Assembly (NCBI RefSeq): GCF_031882575.1
Contig: NZ_CP134772.1
Span: 1,073,001-1,137,000, forward strand
From: Pseudomonas sp. VD-NE ins
GTDB taxonomy: Bacteria > Pseudomonadota > Gammaproteobacteria > Pseudomonadales > Pseudomonadaceae
Length of the DNA stretch: 64,000 bases
Direction of reading: 5' to 3'
Below are positions 7,959 through 15,455 of the stretch, piece by piece; position 1 is the stretch's first letter, and the number at the start of each line of letters is the position of its first letter. A program made the translations under genes and the position numbers. The notes beneath the pieces are model-generated. The model had not been told where the DNA came from. It worked only from the letters and a program-made list of their open reading frames with translations, and did not search any database.

Positions 7959-8741
7959 GTGAGCGTAGCCCCCGTCCAATCGTCCCTTAATGTCAAAGAC
8001 CAGGTCAGCGCCGCAGAGTGGCAGACCCGAGTCGATCTCGCCGCTTGTTATCGTCTGGTCGCGCTGCATGGCTGGGACGATCTGATCTTCACCCACATTT
8101 CCGCCAAGGTGCCGGGCACCGAAGACTTCCTGATCAACCCGTTCGGTCTGATGTTTCACGAGATCACCGCGTCGAGCCTGGTGAAAGTCGATCAGGCCGG
8201 CAACAAACTCATGGACAGTCCTTACGAGATCAACCCCGCCGGCTACACCATCCACAGCGCCGTGCACGAAGTGCGGCACGATGTGGTTTGCGTGCTGCAT
8301 ACGCACACCGCCTCAGGTGTCGCGGTGTCGGCGCAAAAGCAGGGCGTGTTGCCGATCAGTCAGCAGTCGCTGTTCGTTCTCTCGAGTCTGGCTTATCACG
8401 CCTATGAAGGCGTGGCGCTGAATCACGAAGAGAAGGCGCGGTTGCAGGCCGACCTCGGCGAAAACAATTTCCTGATGCTGCACAACCACGGTCTGCTGAC
8501 CTGTGGCGGCACCATCGCCGACACTTTCCTGATGATGTTCACCTTCCAGCGCGCCTGCGACATTCAGGTCATGGCGCAAACCGGCGGGGCTGAACTCATC
8601 GCCATCGAACCGCAAATTCTGGCAGGCGCCAAAGCGATGATCGCCGGCGTCACCAAAAGTGCTCAAGGCATGGGTGGTGCGCTGGCCTGGCCGGCGTTGC
8701 TGCGCAAACTCGATAAACAAGACCCCGGATATAAACTCTAA
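7959..8741 (+). CDS. Class II aldolase/adducin family protein
   Basis: A 260-residue protein with the class II aldolase fold. Zinc-site histidines are visible in VVCVLHTHTASGVAVSAQK and FLMLHNHGLLTCGG, as in fuculose-phosphate aldolase and adducin head domains. I place the start at the GTG 7959 (protein beginning M/V-SVAPVQSSLNVKDQ) because GCAGAGG lies 8 bp upstream; a GTG at 7926 in the same frame adds 11 unsupported residues. The substrate is unknown. It overlaps the next hydrolase gene at TAATG, so the two are translationally coupled and may act on the same compound. Confidence 0.88.
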   Translation: MSVAPVQSSLNVKDQVSAAEWQTRVDLAACYRLVALHGWDDLIFTHISAKVPGTEDFLINPFGLMFHEITASSLVKVDQAGNKLMDSPYEINPAGYTIHSAVHEVRHDVVCVLHTHTASGVAVSAQKQGVLPISQQSLFVLSSLAYHAYEGVALNHEEKARLQADLGENNFLMLHNHGLLTCGGTIADTFLMMFTFQRACDIQVMAQTGGAELIAIEPQILAGAKAMIAGVTKSAQGMGGALAWPALLRKLDKQDPGYKL

Positions 8742-9643
8742 TGCCTCTTGCCGAGATTCCTCTGTGTGTCTGGCGCAAACGCAGCCAGACGTTTGTCTTT
8801 CGTGGCCAGCCGATCCGTTACTGGACGGCGGGGCAGGGTGAGCCGCTGTTGCTGATCCACGGTTTCCCGACCGCCAGTTGGGATTGGCATTATCTGTGGC
8901 AGCCGCTGGCCCAGCGATATCGGGTGATTGCCTGCGACATGCTCGGGTTTGGCGATTCGGCCAAACCGATCAATCACACCTACAGTTTGCTGGAACAGGC
9001 TGACCTGCAACAGGCATTGCTCGCGCACTTGCAGGTTGAACAACCGGTGCATGTGCTGGCGCATGATTACGGTGACAGCGTTGCCCAGGAACTGCTCGCC
9101 CGACACTACGAAGACAAGATCGAAGTGGCCAGTTGTGTGTTTCTCAATGGCGGATTGTTTCCGGAAACCCATCGTCCGGTGCTAATGCAAAAACTGCTGC
9201 TTAGCCCGTTGGGCTGGATGATTGGTCGGGCGTTTACTCGTGATGCTCTGGTGAAAAGCTTCCGGCAGATCTTCGGTCCGCAGACGCGGCCGAGCGAAAG
9301 CGAACTGGACGACTTCTGGAGCCTGGTCGACAGCAATCGCGGGCCTCGGATCATGCACAAGTTGATCAGCTACATTCCCGAACGCCGGGTGCAGCGGGAT
9401 CGCTGGGTGAAGGCGATGCAGCGCGGCGAGATTCCGTTGCGAGTGATCGATGGTGAAGTCGATCCGATTTCCGGGGCGCACATGGTCGAGCGCTATCGCG
9501 AGTTGATCCCCGACGCGGACACGGTGCTGTTGCCGGGCATCGGTCACTATCCACAGAGCGAGGCGCCGGTGCAGGTGCTCAAGCACTATCTGGAGTTTCG
9601 TGAGCGTTTTGTGCTGCCGCCGCGCAAAGTCGCCTGCTCCTGA
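8741..9643 (+). CDS. Alpha/beta hydrolase, MEST/haloalkane-dehalogenase-like
   Basis: A 300-residue alpha/beta hydrolase. The oxyanion loop is LLIHGFPTASWDWHY; the nucleophile elbow reads LAHDYGDSVAQELL, so the likely nucleophile is Asp rather than Ser, as in epoxide hydrolases, haloalkane dehalogenases and the eukaryotic MEST proteins, whose elbow is very similar (HDYGD). The acid is probably in VIDGEVDPISG and the catalytic His in PGIGHYPQSEAP. The substrate is unknown. Its ATG overlaps the stop of the class II aldolase gene, and a large REPIN hairpin follows the stop, which may close the transcript. Confidence 0.87.
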   Translation: MPLAEIPLCVWRKRSQTFVFRGQPIRYWTAGQGEPLLLIHGFPTASWDWHYLWQPLAQRYRVIACDMLGFGDSAKPINHTYSLLEQADLQQALLAHLQVEQPVHVLAHDYGDSVAQELLARHYEDKIEVASCVFLNGGLFPETHRPVLMQKLLLSPLGWMIGRAFTRDALVKSFRQIFGPQTRPSESELDDFWSLVDSNRGPRIMHKLISYIPERRVQRDRWVKAMQRGEIPLRVIDGEVDPISGAHMVERYRELIPDADTVLLPGIGHYPQSEAPVQVLKHYLEFRERFVLPPRKVACS

Positions 9644-9649
9644 CAGATC

Positions 9650-9746
9650 AAAAGATCGTCCGAACGCGGCCCGAGCCTGCGGCAGCTCCTACATTGGATT
9701 TGTGTAGGAGCTGCCGGAGGCTCGGGCCGCGTTCGGACGATCTTTT
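9650..9746. repeat. Long near-perfect inverted repeat (REPIN)
   Basis: Two 44-bp arms (9650-9693 and 9703-9746) with one visible mismatch and a 9-bp loop. The arms start with AAAAGATCGTCCGAACGCGG and contain CAGCTCCTACA at the loop end. The same family recurs at 29564-29667 and, shortened, at 39631-39681. It lies between a gene end and the next promoter region and could form a strong transcript-end hairpin. Confidence 0.9.
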
Positions 9747-9880
9747 GCTCTTTTGTTTCTTTGACGCCCTCATCATCCCGCAACCTTATTGCACACCATT
9801 CAGCCTCAGCCGTGTTCGTTGTGACCCAAAGCCCAGTGCCTGACACTCAGGGTCAATACTGGCCTGCTGGAGTTGCTGCG

Positions 9881-10792
9881 ATGAATGAGTCTGTGCGTTT
9901 CGAAGAAAAAGTCGTCATCGTCACCGGAGCCGGTGGTGGCCTCGGACGCGCCCACGCATTGCTGTTTGCCAGACAGGGCGCCAAAGTGCTGGTCAACGAC
10001 CTCGGCGGCTCGACCCAGGGCGAAGGCGCCAATGCCTCTGCCGCCGATCGCGTGGTGGCGGAAATCCGCGAAGCTGGCGGCATTGCCGAAGCCAACCACG
10101 ACTCGGTCACCGACGGCGACAAACTGGTGCAGAACGCCCTTGATGCCTTTGGCCGCGTCGACGTCGTCGTCAACAACGCCGGCATCTTGCGCGACAAGAC
10201 CTTCCACAAAATGGACGACGCCGATTGGGACCTGGTCTACCGCGTCCACGTCGAAGGCGCCTACAAAGTTACCCGCGCCGCGTGGCCACATATGCGCGAG
10301 CAAAACTATGGCCGGGTAATCTTTACTGCCTCGACCTCGGGCATCTACGGCAACTTCGGCCAGTCCAACTACGGCATGGCCAAACTGGGCCTTTACGGTT
10401 TAACCCGCACACTGGCCATCGAGGGCCGCAAGAACAACATTCTCGTCAATGCCATCGCGCCAACCGGCGGCACGCGCATGACCGAAGGCCTGATCCCGCC
10501 GCAAGTGTTCGAGCAATTGAAGCCGGAGCTGGTCAGCCCGTTGGTGGTGTATCTGGCCAGTGAGCAATGCCAGGAGACTTCCGGGCTGTTCGAAGTCGGT
10601 GGCGGCTGGATGGGCAAGGTGCGTTGGGAACGCAGCCTCGGTGCTGGCTTCGACCCTCGCGTAGGCTTCTCGCCGGAAGATGTCGCGGCGCACTGGCAGC
10701 AGATTTGTGATTTCGAAGGGGCGGCGCATCCGAAGGACAACATTGAGGCGCTGAAGGAGATGATGGCGAATTTGCAGAAGTATTCGCTTTAA
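9881..10792 (+). CDS. SDR family oxidoreductase, (3R)-hydroxyacyl-CoA dehydrogenase-like
   Basis: A 303-residue SDR. The NAD(P) loop is VTGAGGGLGRAHALLFA, the NNAG motif is present (VVVNNAGILRD), and the active site includes TASTSGIYGNFGQSNYGMAK with Tyr-x-x-x-Lys. The early KVLVNDLGGSTQGEG segment and an approximately 300-residue length match the dehydrogenase unit of multifunctional enzyme type 2 from beta-oxidation, suggesting a 3-hydroxyacyl-CoA substrate; this is inference. The ATG at 9881 is preferred; the reading frame is open 120 bp further upstream, but those residues are not SDR-like and no ribosome-binding site supports them. Confidence 0.88.
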   Translation: MNESVRFEEKVVIVTGAGGGLGRAHALLFARQGAKVLVNDLGGSTQGEGANASAADRVVAEIREAGGIAEANHDSVTDGDKLVQNALDAFGRVDVVVNNAGILRDKTFHKMDDADWDLVYRVHVEGAYKVTRAAWPHMREQNYGRVIFTASTSGIYGNFGQSNYGMAKLGLYGLTRTLAIEGRKNNILVNAIAPTGGTRMTEGLIPPQVFEQLKPELVSPLVVYLASEQCQETSGLFEVGGGWMGKVRWERSLGAGFDPRVGFSPEDVAAHWQQICDFEGAAHPKDNIEALKEMMANLQKYSL

Positions 10793-10840
10793 AAGACGTT
10801 TGAGCCTCGCTGCGTTCTCGATGCGGCGAGGCTCGTTCCA

Positions 10841-11464
10841 TTATTCCTTGTACCGTTTATCAATCATGAACTCCGGGATTCTCCAGTTTGGACCCGGAAT
10901 GGCGACAGCCGCATTGCCCTCAGCCAATACACCCTCATGAAATAATTCCTCATACGTTCTCCACAATTCACCGCGCGCGATGACTTCAAATCGATAACGC
11001 CCGAACAGTGTGTCGATGGAGGGAAATGCCAAACCGAGAGCCAAAACTGATAACAAGTCTCTGAGACTTTCTTGCCTGACAGCTTGTTCGAGTTTTGCAA
11101 TCGAACTCTTGGATCCACTGACGCATTCAAATGCTTCCAGCTCCTGTTTTTTCGCCGCGTCGATGGCCTCGTCGGTATAGCGTAATGACTCATCGTCGCT
11201 CAGTTTGAAGTCTTCAAGTGTGGCCGTATGGAGATTATTCCAGAGGGACGGATTACTTTTGGGAATGTAGTCGTCAGCGAGTCCCATCGCTCTGAATCTC
11301 TCCATCATTCGAAGTGAATAGGCATAGAACCGCCGATCGGTATCGGTCATCTCGAGCTTGCGCTCCAGTATGGCGTCAAGACGCTTGATCATGATGAGGT
11401 TGGCTGCAGACCCTTTTCCTTCAATTTTTGTCTCGGCGGCCTCAACAAAACTTTGCTCCAACAT
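10841..11464 (-). CDS. Hypothetical protein
   Basis: A 207-residue, largely helical soluble protein without a motif I recognise and without signal peptide or membrane segment. The first 60 residues are rich in charged residues (KLEMTDTDRRFYAYSLRMME), and the C-terminal third is more hydrophobic (LRDLLSVLALGLAFPSID). Codon use is less GC-rich at third positions than in its neighbours, which suggests acquisition. It stands alone between a convergent SDR gene and a 667-bp gene-poor stretch. Its size and low GC would fit an immunity or antitoxin-type orphan, but nothing in the sequence demonstrates that. Confidence 0.6.
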   Translation of the reverse strand: MLEQSFVEAAETKIEGKGSAANLIMIKRLDAILERKLEMTDTDRRFYAYSLRMMERFRAMGLADDYIPKSNPSLWNNLHTATLEDFKLSDDESLRYTDEAIDAAKKQELEAFECVSGSKSSIAKLEQAVRQESLRDLLSVLALGLAFPSIDTLFGRYRFEVIARGELWRTYEELFHEGVLAEGNAAVAIPGPNWRIPEFMIDKRYKE

Positions 11465-11635
11465 TCGTTTTACTCACTGCGAATTTTCGGTTTTGCGGAG
11501 CAATAAACCTACATCAGCTTTCGAACGGAAAAATCTGCATCGATCGTCAGTAATGACCTGCTTGGTTGTATGAATAATGTGGAAGGCGGTTTGAGAGCTT
11601 GTTATTAAAAGATCAGCAGGAGATTTCCTACGGCA

Positions 11636-11794
11636 ATGGGGGATCTTCCCGCTGATGCAGGTGAAGTGGTTAAAGCGGCGCCCATAAAAAAGGCCGCTGC
11701 AAACGCAGCGGCCAAGGTAAGACGTTGGATCAAGGAGCTACAAATCAACGTCAGTGAACACCGGGGCGATAAACCGAACCTTCGATTTATCTGA
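11636..11794 (+). CDS. Possible small basic protein, 52 aa
   Basis: A short frame starting ATG at 11636 with AGGAGA 12 bp upstream. The product is alanine- and lysine-rich, with a predicted amphipathic basic helix (KKAAANAAAKVRRWIKELQ) followed by a polar tail ending NLRFI. The composition looks more protein-like than the other frames here. It competes with the idea that the embedded GC hairpin is a minus-strand terminator, so I hold it as a candidate only. Confidence 0.3.
   Translation: MGDLPADAGEVVKAAPIKKAAANAAAKVRRWIKELQINVSEHRGDKPNLRFI
11684..11715 (-). terminator. Possible minus-strand Rho-independent terminator
   Basis: GGCCGCTGC and GCAGCGGCC form a 9-bp GC stem around a short AAAC loop, and on the minus strand the stem is followed by six T residues. 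It has the right form for an intrinsic terminator of a minus-strand transcript, but no convincing minus-strand gene lies upstream. It could end a small RNA, or be a chance product of an alanine-coding stretch in the plus-strand frame. Confidence 0.35.
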
Positions 11795-12131
11795 AATCTG
11801 TTGCCAATCGCTTCAGTCACTCAGCGTAGCTGGCTTCGTGCTTGACGGCGTGTCCCGTGAAAGCGCGTTCAGAATAAGGTCTTGAGTGCGTAGGAAAAAT
11901 ACCGATTCCGGACATGCACTGTTGCGGAGCATGCAACAGTCCGATGATCCGATATGCACCATGCGCGGCACTGATGATCCTCCATCCAGCCAATCCATGA
12001 GCGGCGCAAAGTCCCGCCGCGCAAGGCCATTCATCCTTTCGAGCGACAACGCGAATACCTCCTTGGTGCGCTTATCGACGCGGTTGCCCGGCAGTAGGGT
12101 GGGGCCTTCTGTCACTCACCGGGGAAGACGC

Positions 12132-13925
12132 ATGACAACAAAAACAATGCGCGCCATCTTCACACCGCAGGCGCTGGCAGCCGCGGTGGCTCTGGGTTGC
12201 TGCGCTCAGGCGCAAGCGGTTGCGTTCAACATTGGCGAAATCGAGGGCACGTTCGATTCGTCGCTGTCGATTGGTGCGAGTTGGGGTATGCGCGATGCCG
12301 ACAAGTCGCTGGTCGGCACGGTCAATGGTGGTACCGGGCAATCCTCGACCGGTGATGACGGGCGTTTGAATTTCAAGAAGGGCGAGACCTTCTCGAAGAT
12401 CTTCAAAGGCATTCACGACCTCGAGCTCAAGTACGGCGACACCGGTGTGTTCGTGCGCGGCAAGTACTGGTATGACTTCGAGCTGAAGGACGAAGACCGC
12501 GAGTTCAAGCAAATCAGCGACAGTGGTCGCAAGGAAGGCGCGAAGTCTTCCGGCGCACAAATTCTCGATGCGTTCGTCTACCACAACTATTCCATCGCCG
12601 ACCTGCCAGGTACCGTGCGCGCCGGCAAACAAGTGGTGAGCTGGGGCGAAAGTACCTTCATCGGCAACTCGATCAACAGCATCAACCCGATCGACGTGTC
12701 GGCGTTTCGCCGCCCCGGTGCGGAGATCAAGGAAGGCCTGATTCCGGTCAACATGCTGTTCGGCTCGCAAGGCCTGACCGATCAACTGACCGTTGAAGGT
12801 TTCTATCAACTGGAATGGGACCAGACCGTTCTCGACAACTGCGGCACCTTCTTCGGGGTCGATGTGGCGGCGGACGGCTGCAACAACGGCTACACCGTTG
12901 GCAACCCGGCGATCGCGCCGCTGGTGCCGTTGACCACCGCGTTCGGGCAAGGCATTCAGGTGACTCGCGAAGGTGTGGTGATCCCCCGTGGCGGCGACCG
13001 TGACGCGCGGGATTCCGGGCAGTGGGGTACGGCGTTGCGCTGGCTCGGTGACGACACCGAATACGGTCTCTACTTCATGAATTACCACAGTCGTACGCCG
13101 GCGGTTGGCACTACCACGGCCGGTCTTTCGACATTGGCGGCGTTACCGGGCATGGTCGGCATCGCCAATGGCCTGGCCCCCGGTAGCGGCTCCGGTCTGG
13201 CGCAGAGCGTCATGCTCGGACGTGGTGGGTATTACCTTGAATACCCGGAAGACATTCGTCTCTACGGCGCAAGTTTTTCCACCACGTTGCCCACCGGTAC
13301 GGCGTGGACCGGTGAGATCAGCTACCGGCCAAATGCTCCGGTGCAGGTCAACACCAACGACCTGACTCTGGCGTTGCTCAACCCGATTGCCGGTGGCACT
13401 GCGTCGCCACTTTCGACCTCACCGGGAGCCGACAACAAAGGCTATCGGCGCAAAGAAGTCACGCAGATCCAGAGCACGCTCACGCACTTCTTCGATCAGG
13501 TCTGGGGCGCTCAACGTTTGACCCTGGTCGGTGAAGCGGCGGTGGTTCGGGTCGGCGGCCTGGAGTCGCGCAACAAGCTGCGTTATGGCCGCGATTCGGT
13601 TTATGGGCAGTACGGTTTCGGCGGCGATACCGACGGCTTCGTCACCTCGACCTCGTGGGGCTACCGCGCCCGGGCGATTCTCGATTACGCCAACGTGATC
13701 GGCGGAATCAACCTCAAACCCAACCTGTCGTGGTCGCATGACGTCGCCGGTTACGGGCCCAACGGCCTGTTCAACGAAGGCGCGAAAGCGATAAGCGTCG
13801 GCGTCGATGCCGACTACCGCAACACCTACACCGCGAGCCTCAGTTACACCGACTTTTTCGGTGGCGACTACAACGTCCTCGAAGACCGTGACTTCGTCGC
13901 ACTGAGCTTCGGCGTGAACTTCTGA
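12132..13925 (+). CDS. DUF1302 domain-containing outer-membrane-type protein
   Basis: A 597-residue exported protein. A signal peptide is visible (FTPQALAAAVALGCCAQAQA, cleaved near residue 30), and the mature part begins VAFNIGEIEGTFDSSLSIGA, the typical DUF1302 start. The body has many alternating polar/aromatic strands and ends YNVLEDRDFVALSFGVNF with the terminal Phe of outer-membrane beta-barrels. DUF1302 proteins occur almost always with a DUF1329 partner, as here, and are associated with uptake or processing of hydrophobic substrates; the precise role is not established. I chose the ATG at 12132 (preceded by GGGGAAG), which places the signal peptide properly; the frame is open to 11886 without exported-protein features. 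Confidence 0.9.
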   Translation: MTTKTMRAIFTPQALAAAVALGCCAQAQAVAFNIGEIEGTFDSSLSIGASWGMRDADKSLVGTVNGGTGQSSTGDDGRLNFKKGETFSKIFKGIHDLELKYGDTGVFVRGKYWYDFELKDEDREFKQISDSGRKEGAKSSGAQILDAFVYHNYSIADLPGTVRAGKQVVSWGESTFIGNSINSINPIDVSAFRRPGAEIKEGLIPVNMLFGSQGLTDQLTVEGFYQLEWDQTVLDNCGTFFGVDVAADGCNNGYTVGNPAIAPLVPLTTAFGQGIQVTREGVVIPRGGDRDARDSGQWGTALRWLGDDTEYGLYFMNYHSRTPAVGTTTAGLSTLAALPGMVGIANGLAPGSGSGLAQSVMLGRGGYYLEYPEDIRLYGASFSTTLPTGTAWTGEISYRPNAPVQVNTNDLTLALLNPIAGGTASPLSTSPGADNKGYRRKEVTQIQSTLTHFFDQVWGAQRLTLVGEAAVVRVGGLESRNKLRYGRDSVYGQYGFGGDTDGFVTSTSWGYRARAILDYANVIGGINLKPNLSWSHDVAGYGPNGLFNEGAKAISVGVDADYRNTYTASLSYTDFFGGDYNVLEDRDFVALSFGVNF

Positions 13926-13948
13926 TCTGCCCGAGAAGGATGACTGCA

Positions 13949-15316
13949 ATGCGCAATATGATTCTGCAATGTGGGGTGCTGGCCCTGAGTCTGCTGGCGG
14001 CCAATGTGATGGCGGCGGTGTCGCCGGAAGAGGCGAACAAACTCGGCACCAGCCTGACGCCGCTGGGTGCCGAGAAGGCTGGCAACGCTGACGGTTCGAT
14101 TCCGGCATGGAGCGGCGGCATCCCGAAAAACGCCGGGGCAGTGGATAGCAAGGGTTTCCTCGCTGACCCGTTCGCCAATGAAAAACCACTGTTCACCATC
14201 ACCGCAGCCAACGTCGACAAGTACAAAGACAAACTCTCAGACGGCCAGGTGGCGATGTTCAAACGCTATCCGGAAACCTACAAGATCCCGGTCTACCCGA
14301 CTCACCGCACCGTCGCCGCACCGACGGAAATCTACGAGTCGGCCAAACGCAGTGCGCTCAACGTTACCACCATCAACGACGGTAACGGCCTGGCCAATTT
14401 CACCGGCAATCGTTACTACGCGTTCCCGATTCCGAAGAACGGCGTCGAGGTGTTGTGGAACCACATCACCCGTTATCACGGCGGCAACGTCAAACGCATC
14501 ATTACCCAAGTGACCCCGCAGACCAACGGCAGCTACACGCCGATCCGCTTCGAAGAAGAGATCGCCGTGCCGCAACTGATCAAGGATCTCGACCCGGAAA
14601 AAGCCGCCAACGTGCTGACCTTCTTCAAGCAGTCGGTGACCGCGCCGGCGCGGCTGGCCGGTAACGTGCTGCTGGTGCACGAAACCCTCGATCAGGTGAA
14701 GGAGCCGCGTCTGGCGTGGATCTATAACGCCGGTCAGCGCCGCGTACGGCGGGCGCCGCAAGTAGCCTATGACGGCCCGGGCACTGCCGCCGATGGTTTG
14801 CGCACCTCGGACAACTTCGACATGTTCTCCGGCGCACCGGATCGCTACGACTGGAAACTGGTCGGCAAGAAGGAAATGTACATCCCATACAACAGCTACA
14901 AACTCGATTCGCCGAAGCTCAAGTACGATGACATCGTCAAGGCCGGGCACATCAATCAGGACCTGACCCGCTATGAATTGCACCGCGTCTGGGAAGTGAT
15001 CGGCACGGTCAAACCGAGCGAGCGGCACATCTATGCCAAGCGTCACATGTACATCGACGAGGACAGCTGGCAGGTGGCGCTGGCGGACCATTACGACGGT
15101 CGCGGGCAACTGTGGCGTGTCGCCGAAGGCCACGCTCAGTATTACTACGATCATCAGGCGCAGGCCTACACCCTCGAAGCGCTCTACGACATCATTGCCG
15201 GTCGCTACATTGCCCTGGGAATGAAGAACGAAGAGAAGCACAGTTTCGAATTCGGCTTTGAAGCCAAGGCTGCCGACTACACGCCAGCGGCCTTGCGTGC
15301 CGAGGGTGTGCGGTAA
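13949..15316 (+). CDS. DUF1329 domain-containing exported protein
   Basis: A 455-residue protein with a signal peptide (QCGVLALSLLAANVMA) and the mature start AVSPEEANKLGTSLTPLGAE characteristic of DUF1329. The family has a LolB-like fold and is probably periplasmic or outer-membrane associated. The ATG at 13949 has GAGAAGG 9 bp upstream; the ATG at 13940 is too close to that site. It begins 23 bp after the DUF1302 gene, forming a two-gene operon closed by the terminator at 15341. I recall the equivalent P. putida gene pair (next to a LuxR-type regulator) being linked to fatty-acid or ester utilisation; treat that as unverified. Confidence 0.9.
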   Translation: MRNMILQCGVLALSLLAANVMAAVSPEEANKLGTSLTPLGAEKAGNADGSIPAWSGGIPKNAGAVDSKGFLADPFANEKPLFTITAANVDKYKDKLSDGQVAMFKRYPETYKIPVYPTHRTVAAPTEIYESAKRSALNVTTINDGNGLANFTGNRYYAFPIPKNGVEVLWNHITRYHGGNVKRIITQVTPQTNGSYTPIRFEEEIAVPQLIKDLDPEKAANVLTFFKQSVTAPARLAGNVLLVHETLDQVKEPRLAWIYNAGQRRVRRAPQVAYDGPGTAADGLRTSDNFDMFSGAPDRYDWKLVGKKEMYIPYNSYKLDSPKLKYDDIVKAGHINQDLTRYELHRVWEVIGTVKPSERHIYAKRHMYIDEDSWQVALADHYDGRGQLWRVAEGHAQYYYDHQAQAYTLEALYDIIAGRYIALGMKNEEKHSFEFGFEAKAADYTPAALRAEGVR

Positions 15317-15340
15317 CGGTTTTGATACAAGGGCAAGGCA

Positions 15341-15367
15341 AAAGGCGACCGCTCGGTCGCCTTTTTT
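15341..15367 (+). terminator. Rho-independent terminator after the DUF1302-DUF1329 operon
   Basis: A perfect stem GGCGACC/GGTCGCC with loop GCTC, preceded by AAA and followed by six T residues, 24 bp after the DUF1329 stop. Confidence 0.9.
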
Positions 15368-15455
15368 ATGGGCGCCAATCAGCGCGCTGAATACTCGTCA
15401 ACAAGCGCGCGGGAGAGGGCTAGGGTGAGGGCACAACGATAAGAAGGCTCACTCG

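Larger units (their letters stand above)
11465..12131. other. Gene-poor stretch upstream of the DUF1302 gene
   Basis: This 667-bp interval separates the hypothetical gene from the DUF1302 gene. It contains a 52-codon plus-strand reading frame (11636-11794), a hairpin with a T-run on the minus strand inside that frame, and an 8-bp inverted repeat (11924-11946). Longer frames on both strands here have no recognisable protein features. The promoter of the DUF1302-DUF1329 unit must lie in its right half. Confidence 0.6.

Noticed and set aside
11605..11820. Minus-strand 71-codon frame with a signal-peptide-like stretch (AAAFAAAFFMG)
   Set aside because: The Ala/Phe run is the translation of a GC hairpin and T-run; no ribosome-binding site, and the rest has no protein character.
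11813..12115. Minus-strand 100-codon frame upstream of the DUF1302 gene
   Set aside because: No start signal or domain, and it lies across the promoter region of a plus-strand operon.
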